Shown here piece after piece: positions 46,777 to 55,186 of a DNA stretch of 64,000 bases (position 1 is the stretch's first letter; the number at the start of each line of letters is the position of its first letter). The notes under the pieces were generated by a model. The model saw only the letters and a list, made by a program, of their open reading frames with translations, searched no databases and was not told the origin of the DNA. The position numbers and the translations under genes were made by a program. The DNA is taken from NCBI RefSeq assembly GCF_014841565.1, contig NZ_JACYUD010000009.1:1-64000 (forward strand), in the 5' to 3' direction. The stretch comes from Rhizobium sp. CFBP 8762 (GTDB lineage: Bacteria; Pseudomonadota; Alphaproteobacteria; Rhizobiales; Rhizobiaceae).

Positions 46777-48962
46777 GCCCGGTTTGACTTTCCGCGACGG
46801 GCCAGATGCGCCACTACGTTTTCAATCATGCGCATACCGGCATCACCGCCGAGTGACATGATCGATTCCGGGTGAAACTGCACGGCGGCAACGGGCTCGT
46901 TCACATGCTCAAAGCCCATGATCGTGCCATCCTCGCTTTCAGCAGTGATGGTGAATTCATTCGGCAGGGTCGAGGGATCAGCGAAAATTGAGTGATAACG
47001 ACCGACCGTGACTTCCTTACCCAGCCCCGAAAACACGATTCCCGGCTCCATGATGCGGATGCGCGACGGCTTGCCGTGCATTGGCACGGCCAATTGCCGC
47101 AAATTTCCGCCATAGGCTTCAGCCAGCGCCTGCAAACCGAGGCAGACGCCGAAAACCGGCAGAGAACGGCTGCGCGCCTTTTTGATGGTCGCCTTGCAAT
47201 CGAAATCCTTCGGCATGCCGGGTCCAGGTGATAGAACCACGAGATCCGGGTCGACCCGATCGAAAATTTCCTCCGGCACCGGCGTGCGCACCGTTGTGAC
47301 GGTTGCCCCGGTCTGGCGGAAATAGTTGGCCAGTGTGTGGACGAACGAATCCTCATGGTCGATCAGCAGAATCTTCACACCAACCCCGACCGATGACACG
47401 TCGCGGGAGGCCTTGTCGGCGTTGCCGGATTTTGCATCGCGAATGGCAGCAATCATGGCGGATGCCTTCAGTTCGGTTTCGGCTTCTTCTTCCTGCGGGT
47501 CGGAGTCGTTCAGAAGCGTAGCCCCTGCCCGCACCTCTGCAATACCGTCCTTGATGCGAATGGTGCGCAGCGTCAGCCCTGTGTTCATATCACCGTTGAA
47601 GCCAACCATGCCGATAGCACCACCGTACCATTGGCGCGGACTCTTTTCATGCCCCTCGATGAAGCGCATCGCCCACAGCTTCGGCGCGCCGGTGACCGTA
47701 ACCGCCCAGGCGTGCGACAAAAACCCGTCAAACGCATCCATATCGTCACGCAAACGGCCCTCAATATGATCCACCGTGTGGATCAGGCGCGAGTACATTT
47801 CGATCTGGCGACGACCAATGACCTTGACGGAACCCGGCTCACACACCCGGCTCTTGTCGTTGCGGTCCACATCCGAGCACATGGTCAGCTCGGATTCGTC
47901 CTTCTTGGAGTTCAGCAGCTTCAAGATCTGCTCGCTATCGGCAATCGGGTCCGCACCGCGCTTGATCGTGCCGGAAATCGGGCAGGTTTCGATCCGGCGA
48001 CCGGATACGCGCACAAACATTTCCGGCGATGCGCCGACCAGATATTCCTGATGACCAAGATTGATAAAGAACGAGTACGGTGACGGATTAATATCCTTCA
48101 ACCGCTTGGAAATCTCGGATGGCTTGCTGTCGCAACGTTCATAGAATTTTTGCCCCGGCACCACCTCGAACAGATCCCCGCGGCGGAAGCTTTCCTTGGC
48201 CTTGGTCACAAGCTCGGCATATTCACCCCGGCGATGGTCGCCTTTCGGCGGGGTGATATCGGATTTGATAAAGGGTTCCGGCGCAATCTCGCCGTCGCGG
48301 CCCTCCGTGGTCTGGCCGTTCAGCGCGTAATCGTAGCGGTCCACCCACGCTTTGGCCGCATGATGATCCACCACCAGAATTTCATCGGGCAGGAACAGCA
48401 CCATGTCGCGCTGGTCATCGGGCCGTTTCAGTTTCATGTCGATGGCATCGAACTGGAAGGCCAGATCGTAGCCGAAGGCACCGTAGAGCCCGAGCGCTGA
48501 ATCCTCTTGCGAGTAAAACAGGTCAGTCACCGCGCGCAGCACCGTGAAAACCGTCGGCATTTTGGAACGCTCTTCCTCCGTAAACACGCGGGAGGGCGGA
48601 TTGATCGTCACATCCAGACGCCGTGCGTCCTGCGCTCCGAGTGTAATATCGGTAACCGTTTTAAGCTTGTCGGCGATGAAGGTCAGCAGAACTTCGCCCC
48701 GCGCATTGTAGGCTTCGATCCAGAGTGCACGACCGAAGGAGGAAATACCGAGCGGCGGATCGACGATGGCAGTGTCCCAGCGGGTGTAGCGGCCCGGATA
48801 CTCATAGTTTGAAGAGAAAACGGCACCGCGCCGCTCATCGAGCTTATCCACATAGCTTGAGATGGCCTGCGCATAGTCTGCGCTGCGCCTGCGCCGCGTA
48901 ATGGCGATACCACCGCGCGTTTCATAGCTCTGTGCGATGGTATCCTGACTGCTCGTAACCAT
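46773..48962 (-). CDS. trpE(G): Anthranilate synthase, fused components I and II
   Basis: A 729-residue fusion known from rhizobia. Residues 1-520 are component I (chorismate to anthranilate), with [49 protein letters not shown] and [19 protein letters not shown]. Residues 530-725 are the glutamine amidotransferase component [19 protein letters not shown], the nucleophile in [16 protein letters not shown] and the C-terminal [10 protein letters not shown] with His and Glu. ATG at 48962 follows GGAG; a TTG two codons upstream is less likely. A tryptophan-rich leader peptide and terminator stand upstream (49013-49126), and component I should bind tryptophan for feedback control. It heads an operon with a CDF transporter and queF. 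Confidence 0.97.
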   Translation of the reverse strand: MVTSSQDTIAQSYETRGGIAITRRRRSADYAQAISSYVDKLDERRGAVFSSNYEYPGRYTRWDTAIVDPPLGISSFGRALWIEAYNARGEVLLTFIADKLKTVTDITLGAQDARRLDVTINPPSRVFTEEERSKMPTVFTVLRAVTDLFYSQEDSALGLYGAFGYDLAFQFDAIDMKLKRPDDQRDMVLFLPDEILVVDHHAAKAWVDRYDYALNGQTTEGRDGEIAPEPFIKSDITPPKGDHRRGEYAELVTKAKESFRRGDLFEVVPGQKFYERCDSKPSEISKRLKDINPSPYSFFINLGHQEYLVGASPEMFVRVSGRRIETCPISGTIKRGADPIADSEQILKLLNSKKDESELTMCSDVDRNDKSRVCEPGSVKVIGRRQIEMYSRLIHTVDHIEGRLRDDMDAFDGFLSHAWAVTVTGAPKLWAMRFIEGHEKSPRQWYGGAIGMVGFNGDMNTGLTLRTIRIKDGIAEVRAGATLLNDSDPQEEEAETELKASAMIAAIRDAKSGNADKASRDVSSVGVGVKILLIDHEDSFVHTLANYFRQTGATVTTVRTPVPEEIFDRVDPDLVVLSPGPGMPKDFDCKATIKKARSRSLPVFGVCLGLQALAEAYGGNLRQLAVPMHGKPSRIRIMEPGIVFSGLGKEVTVGRYHSIFADPSTLPNEFTITAESEDGTIMGFEHVNEPVAAVQFHPESIMSLGGDAGMRMIENVVAHLARRGKSNRA

Positions 48963-49012
48963 TTCCAACTCCGCTTGGTCGAAGCCCCTGTTTCACCCGG
49001 CGCCTTCACAAC

Positions 49013-49043
49013 AAAAAAGCCGCCTTGAAACGAAGGGCGGCTT
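49013..49043 (-). terminator. trp attenuator terminator
   Basis: On the minus strand, aagccgccctt and aaggcggctt form a stem of about eight pairs followed by seven T. It lies between the trpL stop and trpE(G) and is expected to end transcription when tryptophan is plentiful, releasing a short RNA. Confidence 0.85.
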
Positions 49044-49078
49044 GTTGTCTGCTGACACGCATGACGGTGCAAGGCCGC

Positions 49079-49126
49079 TTAAAAGCGAACCCACCACCAG
49101 ACGAGAGCATTGCGTGTATGTTCCAT
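49079..49126 (-). CDS. trpL: trp operon leader peptide
   Basis: A 15-codon frame, MEHTRNALVWWWVRF, with three consecutive Trp codons (tgg tgg tgg). A terminator follows 36 bases after its stop, and trpE(G) 116 bases after. It matches the layout of the rhizobial trpE(G) attenuator, in which the short released RNA and the peptide have been given roles in trans in Sinorhizobium meliloti. A promoter-like TTGCGA, 17 bases, TAACAG lies so close that the transcript may start at the ATG, and no ribosome site is seen, both as expected of a leaderless mRNA. Confidence 0.9.
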   Translation of the reverse strand: MEHTRNALVWWWVRF

Positions 49127-49133
49127 GGCGAAA

Positions 49134-49162
49134 CTGTTAGCGTGGTGCCGTTACTTTCGCAA
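49134..49162 (-). promoter_or_regulatory. Putative promoter of the trpL leader
   Basis: On the minus strand, TTGCGA (49162-49157), a 17-base spacer and TAACAG (49139-49134) stand seven bases before the trpL ATG. The -35 box, spacing and distance to the ATG are the same as at the leuA leader. Confidence 0.5.
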
Positions 49163-49193
49163 GCGAGCCAGTACCACTTTCTATGGTGAGCCC

Positions 49194-49224
49194 ATAAAAA
49201 AAGGGCCGCTCATGGCGGCCCTTT
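49194..49224 (-). terminator. Rho-independent terminator of the first TonB receptor gene
   Basis: On the minus strand, aaagggccgc and gcggcccttt form a ten-pair stem with a five-base loop and a run of T. It lies nine bases after the receptor's stop and just before the trpL promoter. Confidence 0.85.
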
Positions 49225-49232
49225 GAGTTAGG

Positions 49233-51521
49233 TTAAAACCGCTGCGTCAGCGAAACCTTGAAGCTGCGGCCCGGCTCCGTATAGAACTGGTCGGCCTGCC
49301 CCCCGCCACCGCGCACGTTGACGTAATCGTAATAGGCTTTGTCGAACACGTTGTAGACACCCGCGTTGATTTTCAGACCCTTGAACTGCTCGGGCTCGTA
49401 CCAACCCGTCAGGTCGACGAGGCCGTAACCCGGTGTCTTGAAGTACGACTTCGTGCCCGGAGATGTGGCCGACGGTTGAGCGCTGTATGTCGTCTGTCCC
49501 CGCGACGCTTTGACCGCGATCCAGTCAAGGCTGACGCCCCACTGCTCCTGATTGTAATCGACCCCCAAAACGCCCTTCATAGGCGCAACGGATTGCAGGA
49601 ATTCGTCCGTATCGAGATTTTCACCCTTGGCATAAGACAGGCTACCGCGCAGACGAATGCCGTTGTCGAAGCTCTTATGCGCTGCGATTTCGGTGCCGTA
49701 GATGCGGGCGCGGCGAATGTTGTAATAGCTGGAAATGCCGCCCTGACGATAGTTGCTCAGGCTATAGCCCAACGCGTTCGCCTGTGCCTCGGTCAGGCTA
49801 TAGGTATCGATGAAGTCGTGATAGCGATTGTGGAAGACGCTGACGCGACCGCCAAAATTCTCGTCGCCGAGATTGGCACCCACGTCGAAGCCATTACTGG
49901 TCTCGGCTTCGAGATTCGGATTACCGATGCGCAGATAGGTGCCGGGACCGCCGAACGTACTGTAGAGTTCACCAGCAGTCGGGGCCCGGAAGCCCATTGC
50001 CCATTGACCGTAGAGTTCCACGGCATTGGTCGGCGTGTAGGACAGGCGCAGCTTTGGCGAAATGGCCGTATCGCTGGTATCACCGGGAAGTGCGGGATTA
50101 TTGCTGTTGGCTTCGTAGGCAGCCGTCGTCTTTGGATTGCGCTCGTACCAGTCAAACCGCACACCCGGCGTCAGCACAAATCCACTTTGCCCCAACGCAA
50201 TTGCGTCATCGAGGTAAAGGCCAATCTTGTTGCTTTCCACGCGCGGCGTGTCCGCCTGGTTGGAGTGCAGGTTGGCGCAAGCGGTAAAGCCTGCTGGGTA
50301 GCTGCCATTGGCGAGTGGTGCCGGGCAATTGTCCGTACCGCGCGAATATTGATTGACGGTGCTGTGGGCCAGATCAAAGCCGAACGTAAACCGATGGGAG
50401 AGATTGCCGGTATCGATCGTCTTTTCCACCGAGCCAATCAGGCCATAGGTTTTTTCCGAATAAGTATTGTAGCGCGTGATAGGCCCCACAACGCTCGTCG
50501 AGCGATAGCCGTTATAACCTGTCGCACGCGAAACATCCTGCCAGTACAACGAGGCGGCTGCGGCATCGAACAGGCTATCGTCACTTTCGGACGTAAAAGC
50601 ATAGTCCAGCGACAACCGCTTGCGTTCGCTGTCTTCAATCGTGGTGTAGTCGCCGGGGCGATAGTTTCCGGTAAGGGACTGGTTGATGAGCGAATCCGTC
50701 GTACGGTCGCGGGCAAACCGTTCGGCAGTCAGGCCGAACATATGTCCACCGTCAGCCAGATGACGGATTTTGAAAAGCAGATCATGCTGGTCGAAGTCCG
50801 AAGGGTTCGGCTCTGTTCGAAATGCACCATAGCCGCCAACTGTTCCCTCATTGCGGGTCTCGCTGCCGTTGCGGTAAGCACCTTGAAACAGCACGGAGGT
50901 CTGGCCAAAACGCTTGGCAATGGCTGCCGACGGCGTGAAGCTGCTATCGGATCCATCATAGATGAACTTGGCAATACCGCCCCAGTCGCGACCGTCTTTG
51001 ATGAGGTCTTCCGGTTCCAGCGTCCGCAATGCCAACACACCGCCCAGAGCGCCACTCCCCGCCCGGCTGGAATCACTGCCACGAACCACATCGACAGCCG
51101 AAAGCGTTGTAAAATCAAACGTATCGACGCCGCCGCTGGCGCTTCTGGTTGCATCCGACAGGTACGGTAACGGAATTCCATCGATGGTCGTCAGAACCCG
51201 GCTTCCTTCCAGCCCGCGAATGTTGACCGAACCGTTGGTGCGATTGAAGTAGACACCGGGCTCAAGCGAGCGTCCAAGATCGGAGATCGACTGGACCTGC
51301 TTGTCCTCAATTTCCGTCTGCGTGACGGTGCTTGCCAGCGGCGTATCAGAAACACCGAGGCGGGCACCCTTCACGTTCAGTTTTTCAAGAACGGCTGGCT
51401 CGCCTTCCTGTGTGGTGGTTTGTGTAGATGGCGCAGTGGCAGTTTGCGCGTGTACCCACAGCGTTGAGACAAAGAAAGCCGAGCACGCCAATAGGGCCGC
51501 GCGAGAGCGTCGGAGAGACAT
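49233..51521 (-). CDS. TonB-dependent outer-membrane receptor (haem/siderophore-type), paralogue 1
   Basis: A 762-residue receptor. A signal peptide (MSLRRSRAALLACSAFFVS, cut after HAQT) precedes the plug domain (NVKGARLGVSDTPLASTVTQ ... TIDGIPLPYL) and a 22-strand barrel ending in the aromatic FKVSLTQRF. The FRAPTAGELYSTFGG and GNPNLEAETS blocks are the FRAP/NPNL boxes of the haemoglobin/haem receptor group, but the histidine that lies between them in HemR-type haem receptors is absent. Two cysteines (DNCPAPL, FTACANL) could close an extracellular loop. The ligand is therefore open. A second receptor gene lies 400 bases upstream on the same strand with a similar leader. Confidence 0.9.
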   Translation of the reverse strand: MSLRRSRAALLACSAFFVSTLWVHAQTATAPSTQTTTQEGEPAVLEKLNVKGARLGVSDTPLASTVTQTEIEDKQVQSISDLGRSLEPGVYFNRTNGSVNIRGLEGSRVLTTIDGIPLPYLSDATRSASGGVDTFDFTTLSAVDVVRGSDSSRAGSGALGGVLALRTLEPEDLIKDGRDWGGIAKFIYDGSDSSFTPSAAIAKRFGQTSVLFQGAYRNGSETRNEGTVGGYGAFRTEPNPSDFDQHDLLFKIRHLADGGHMFGLTAERFARDRTTDSLINQSLTGNYRPGDYTTIEDSERKRLSLDYAFTSESDDSLFDAAAASLYWQDVSRATGYNGYRSTSVVGPITRYNTYSEKTYGLIGSVEKTIDTGNLSHRFTFGFDLAHSTVNQYSRGTDNCPAPLANGSYPAGFTACANLHSNQADTPRVESNKIGLYLDDAIALGQSGFVLTPGVRFDWYERNPKTTAAYEANSNNPALPGDTSDTAISPKLRLSYTPTNAVELYGQWAMGFRAPTAGELYSTFGGPGTYLRIGNPNLEAETSNGFDVGANLGDENFGGRVSVFHNRYHDFIDTYSLTEAQANALGYSLSNYRQGGISSYYNIRRARIYGTEIAAHKSFDNGIRLRGSLSYAKGENLDTDEFLQSVAPMKGVLGVDYNQEQWGVSLDWIAVKASRGQTTYSAQPSATSPGTKSYFKTPGYGLVDLTGWYEPEQFKGLKINAGVYNVFDKAYYDYVNVRGGGGQADQFYTEPGRSFKVSLTQRF

Positions 51522-51660
51522 GGTTCATCCTTATGATCAGATGCCTTGCTGGCTGCGAACGCAATCGGTGGCTGGCTGGGCGATTTACCCTATTTTTTTA
51601 AGGGTTATGATTATGGGATTAGAAAACATGATGAAAATTGTCAATAAAAACTAATGGGTT
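51522..51660 (-). promoter_or_regulatory. Conserved leader and AT-rich promoter of receptor 1
   Basis: The first 75 bases before the ATG match, position by position with few gaps, the bases before the ATG of receptor 2 (54135-54210), including ccttgctggctg and tcggtggctggctgggc. Further upstream is AT-rich DNA with ttagaaaac, like ttagaaact at receptor 2. Iron control by Irr or RirA is a reasonable guess for such genes in Rhizobiales; the site itself is not certain. Confidence 0.45.
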
Positions 51661-51724
51661 TTTTTACCGGTATGATTGGCTTGAATATGCCGTTGCAAAT
51701 TTGCCACAAGCCACGCGTGTCAGC

Positions 51725-51829
51725 TAGAGCATAATCCGACCGGAGCGACGCGAGGATCGAAAAGATTATGCTTACAAATAAATGACTTAGAGCGCCGATC
51801 TGATTCAATCAGATCGAATAGCGCTCTAA
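51725..51829 (-). repeat. Family A palindromic repeat, opposite orientation
   Basis: A 105-base copy (tagagcataatccgaccgg ... agcgctctaa) of the unit at 24774-24877, read in the opposite direction, with the same two stem-loops and the near-palindrome tctgattcaatcaga. It lies between the two receptor genes and is followed directly by a terminator. Confidence 0.9.
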
Positions 51830-51830
51830 C

Positions 51831-51863
51831 AAAAAAGCCGCCTCAACGTGAGGCGGCTTTTTT
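51831..51863. terminator. Bidirectional-looking terminator of receptor 2
   Basis: aaaaaagccgcctca and tgaggcggctttttt make a perfect 15-pair stem with a three-base loop. T runs occur on both strands; on the minus strand it ends the receptor 2 transcript, 57 bases after its stop. Confidence 0.88.
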
Positions 51864-51920
51864 GTGCGTATACGCGAGGGTAGCGGGCAACCTTCGTCAC
51901 CCGTCACCGGTCTTCATTCA

Positions 51921-54134
51921 TTAAAACTGTTTTGCGATTGAAACCTTGAAGGTGCGGCCCGGCTCGGAATAGTAGGATCTTGGCTGGGTTGAGGAGCGAG
52001 TCAGATCCAGGTCGCGCAGGTTCAACCCGTTGTAGTACTCCTTGTCGAATACGTTATAGACTCCGCCCTGAACCTTCAAACCGGCAAATTTGGCTGGCGT
52101 CCACCATGCGGTCAGATCAACGACCCCGTAACCGGGTGCATCGAACGTGGTCGGTTTCTGGTCATTGTTGACATTGGCAGCGGCAACGAGCGACGCGTCG
52201 GCACCCCATTCATCCGCGCGGTAACCAACGCCGACAATAGCCTTGACCGGAGCCACATCACGTCTGCGCACGCGTGTGTCAGTATTTAGACCGCTGGCAT
52301 AGGCAATTGCACCGTGAAGGTGGATACCGTTCTGGAAGGTCTTGTAGGCGTTGACCTCAAGTCCGGAAATACGCACGTTGTTAACGTTGAAGTTGCGCAT
52401 CTCGCTAATGCCGTTAACGGTGGACGTTTTCCGATCAATGAAGTTGTCGTATTTGTTGTAGAAGAATGCGGCGCGACCGCCTGTATCCTCGTCACCGATA
52501 TTGGCGCCGGCCTCGATACCATACCCCGTTTCGGGCTCCAGCTCCGGATTGCCAATTGACGCGTATTTCTGTCTTTCATTGTAGAACACACCGTAGAGCT
52601 CATCGACGGTTGGCGCTCGAAACGCAGTGGAAACCTGCGTGAAAAGCTGTACGCCCGGGTTGAGATCGTACGTGAACAGCACCTTGGGCGAAATGCGGAA
52701 ACCATCCGTGCTGCCCGGCAGGCCGAATTGACGGCGGGCCGGATTGTTTGAAAATCCGCTGGACTCTTTTGGCTCATAACGGAACCAGTCGAAGCGAACA
52801 CCCGGCGTGACCGCAAAAGCTGAATTGCCGATGCTGATCCTGTCATTAATGGACAGACCGAGCTTTACCGTATCGACCGTTGAAACTTCGGACTGGTTGG
52901 CAACCCTTGGGCAGGTCGTCGGCGTGGGGCAAACGCCAGCGGTAAACTGGGTCCAGTCACCAAACGCTGCATCGTAGGCAACGGTCAGAGCGTGCGTATA
53001 GCCGCCGAGATCGAAGCCCTTTTCTGCCGATCCGACAACACCGAAGGTGCGGTTTTCAGCCTCATTATCGCGCCCATAGGCAGCCCCACTATTCTCTGTT
53101 CCGACCGCACCGGATGAGCGGCGCAGTTTCTGCCAGTAGATTGAGGTCTGAATGGAATCGATCAGGGAATCCGTCGCCGGGGACTGGAAGTCATAATCAA
53201 GCGATACGCGGTCCCGGTCTCGCTCTTCAAACGTTTTAAAATTACCTGTTTTGTAGCTTCGACCCGATCCTTGGTCAGTCCTTTGATCCGTGTCGATATC
53301 ACGGCGGAAGCGCTCGGCCGTCACTCCGATACGATGGCCACCTTCCAAATCCTGACGGACTTTGAACAAAACGGAACGCTGGTCGAGATCCGTTGGATTG
53401 GGCTCGGTACGCAACGCGCCATAGCCTCCAACAGTGCCTTGGCTGCGTCGTTCACTTCCGTTTTTGTAGCTCGTCTGTAGCAATACGGACGTATTGGAAA
53501 TTTTCTGCGCGTAGGCAGCAGAGCCGAGGATGCTGCTATCCTCGTAATCATACGTGGATTTGAGCAATGCGCCCCACGTCTTGTTGCCGAAGATCAGATC
53601 TTCCGGTTCCAGCGTGCGAAGCGAGACCGTGCCCGCAAGTGCGCCCGATCCGACACGGCTGGAATCGGCGCCACGGATGATATCAAGGGAAGATAGCCCC
53701 TCGAAATCGAATTGATCACTGCCGCCATTGGAATTGGTAGCAGAAAATGCCCCACTGCGAGCATCGTTCGAAAGGTAAGGTATCGGAATACCATCAATCA
53801 CGGTCAACACGCGTGCCCCGGACAGACCACGGATATTGAAACCATTGTCGAGTCTGGAATAATTCACGCCCGGGTCAAGCGTACGGCTGATGTCGTCTAC
53901 CGCTGTTACCTGATTGGCATCCAATTGCGAACGCGTTGCCGAGGTGGCAAGCGGAGTATTGGCAAGACCGACGCGGCCCCCTTTTACATTAACCTTATCA
54001 AGGACGGCAGCCTCACCTTCCTGTGTGCCGGATTGCCTGGATGACGGGTTGACTGTTTGCGCTTGCACCAGAGTCACGGAGACAAAGACAGCAGAGCACG
54101 CCAATAGGGCCGCGCGAGAGCGTCGGAAAGACAT
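51921..54134 (-). CDS. TonB-dependent outer-membrane receptor (haem/siderophore-type), paralogue 2
   Basis: A 737-residue receptor with a signal peptide (MSFRRSRAALLACSAVFVS, cut after QAQT), a plug (NVKGGRVGLANTPLATSATR ... VIDGIPIPYLSND) and a barrel ending FKVSIAKQF. It shares the start, plug and end with the receptor at 49233-51521, so the two are tandem paralogues with differing extracellular loops. FRAPTVDELYGVFYNERQKY and GNPELEPET stand for the FRAP/NPNL boxes, again without the expected histidine. VCPTPTTCPR holds a cysteine pair. Differences in loop regions suggest different ligands. The leader (54135-54236) is alike. Confidence 0.9.
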   Translation of the reverse strand: MSFRRSRAALLACSAVFVSVTLVQAQTVNPSSRQSGTQEGEAAVLDKVNVKGGRVGLANTPLATSATRSQLDANQVTAVDDISRTLDPGVNYSRLDNGFNIRGLSGARVLTVIDGIPIPYLSNDARSGAFSATNSNGGSDQFDFEGLSSLDIIRGADSSRVGSGALAGTVSLRTLEPEDLIFGNKTWGALLKSTYDYEDSSILGSAAYAQKISNTSVLLQTSYKNGSERRSQGTVGGYGALRTEPNPTDLDQRSVLFKVRQDLEGGHRIGVTAERFRRDIDTDQRTDQGSGRSYKTGNFKTFEERDRDRVSLDYDFQSPATDSLIDSIQTSIYWQKLRRSSGAVGTENSGAAYGRDNEAENRTFGVVGSAEKGFDLGGYTHALTVAYDAAFGDWTQFTAGVCPTPTTCPRVANQSEVSTVDTVKLGLSINDRISIGNSAFAVTPGVRFDWFRYEPKESSGFSNNPARRQFGLPGSTDGFRISPKVLFTYDLNPGVQLFTQVSTAFRAPTVDELYGVFYNERQKYASIGNPELEPETGYGIEAGANIGDEDTGGRAAFFYNKYDNFIDRKTSTVNGISEMRNFNVNNVRISGLEVNAYKTFQNGIHLHGAIAYASGLNTDTRVRRRDVAPVKAIVGVGYRADEWGADASLVAAANVNNDQKPTTFDAPGYGVVDLTAWWTPAKFAGLKVQGGVYNVFDKEYYNGLNLRDLDLTRSSTQPRSYYSEPGRTFKVSIAKQF

Positions 54135-54260
54135 GGTTCTTCCTTTTGATCAAAAGGCCTTGCTGGCTGGCGAATGCACTCGGTGGCTGGCTGGGCAAAT
54201 TTACCCTTATTAGAGGGTATTAGAAACTCATTATAAAGCATGACATATTTTGTCAACAAT
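54135..54260 (-). promoter_or_regulatory. Conserved leader and promoter of receptor 2
   Basis: Bases 54135-54210 repeat the leader of receptor 1. Further upstream, ttagaaactcattataa (54220-54236) is an imperfect palindrome that resembles iron-control elements of the Irr type in layout, but this is a weak match. AT-rich sequence (cattataaagcatgacatattttg) could hold the -10 and -35 boxes. Confidence 0.4.
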
Positions 54261-54379
54261 AACGGAGGTGTTGCATGCATGGGCTTACGGACAGCTTATA
54301 AACGTTGCCGAATTGACACAAACCATCACCTGAACAGAATGGAGGCTGGTGCGTTGTAGGATGACTACAGGGGATTTCC

Positions 54380-55186
54380 ATGATCAAACGCGCGTGCATC
54401 AGCTTGCTCTCTGTCGGCCTTCTTTCAGGGGCATCGCTTCCCGAAGCAGGGCCGGTGCCGGAGAAAAAACCGGAACCGAAGGTTGAGCGGAAAGTTCCTA
54501 ACGCGCCTAAACCCGAGTCGAGCCCCAAGTCCGAACCAGAGGCTGAGAGCACGAAACCCACCGTGATTCCGGAAGCAACGAAACCGCCTGCGGACCCGAA
54601 TGCGGGCGCGAAGGTTGAGCCTGAAGATGAAAAGGCGCTAGCATCCTGCATAGATGAGTTGAAAAGCATGGGCGCGGAGTTTGAGACTGCCCCACGGATT
54701 GATGATGGCAACGGATGTGGCATCGACAAACCGTTGATCGTCAAATCCGTATCACAATCCGTCAAGCTTTCGCCCGCAGGCACAATGCGCTGCGAGACAG
54801 CGCTGGAACTCGCCCGCTGGATGCGCGACTCCGTTGCACCTGCCGCGCAAACAGCCATGGAAAAGGAGGGTGGTGTCACCACCATCAATCAGGCGTCGGC
54901 CTATGTCTGCCGACTGCGCAACAATGCCGCGACCGGCAAAATCTCCGAACATGCACGCGGAAATGCCGTGGATATTGCCTCATTCACGTTCAAAAGCGGC
55001 CTGACGGTCGCCATCCAGCCGCGAGAAGAAGATTCGACCTTGGTCGGAGCCTTTCAGCGCGCCGTGACCGCCACTGGCTGTCTGTATTTTTCCACGGTTC
55101 TGGACCCCACCAGCGATGAGGCCCACGAAAACCACCTGCATTTTGATGTCATCGAACGCAAAGGCGGCTATCGTTACTGCCGGTAA
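54380..55186 (+). CDS. Extensin-like C-terminal domain protein
   Basis: A 268-residue secreted protein. A signal peptide (ACISLLSVGLLSGASLP) precedes a Pro/Glu/Lys-rich linker (residues 22-80) that probably spans the periplasm or peptidoglycan. The C-terminal 180 residues are the bacterial extensin-like domain: CGIDKPLIVKSVSQSVKLSP, MRCETALELARWM, RNNAATGKISEHARGNAVDI and HENHLHFDVIERKGGYRYC. The SEHARGNAVD and HxxHxHFD pattern resembles the zinc site of LAS-type peptidoglycan peptidases, so a cell-wall role is possible. The stop touches the convergent DUF2333 gene. Confidence 0.9.
   Translation: MIKRACISLLSVGLLSGASLPEAGPVPEKKPEPKVERKVPNAPKPESSPKSEPEAESTKPTVIPEATKPPADPNAGAKVEPEDEKALASCIDELKSMGAEFETAPRIDDGNGCGIDKPLIVKSVSQSVKLSPAGTMRCETALELARWMRDSVAPAAQTAMEKEGGVTTINQASAYVCRLRNNAATGKISEHARGNAVDIASFTFKSGLTVAIQPREEDSTLVGAFQRAVTATGCLYFSTVLDPTSDEAHENHLHFDVIERKGGYRYCR

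Noticed and set aside
49476-51170. Long plus-strand open frame (564 codons) opposite TonB receptor 1
   Set aside because: Antisense to a gene with full domain support; no ribosome site and no family look. Long antisense frames are common in GC-rich coding DNA.
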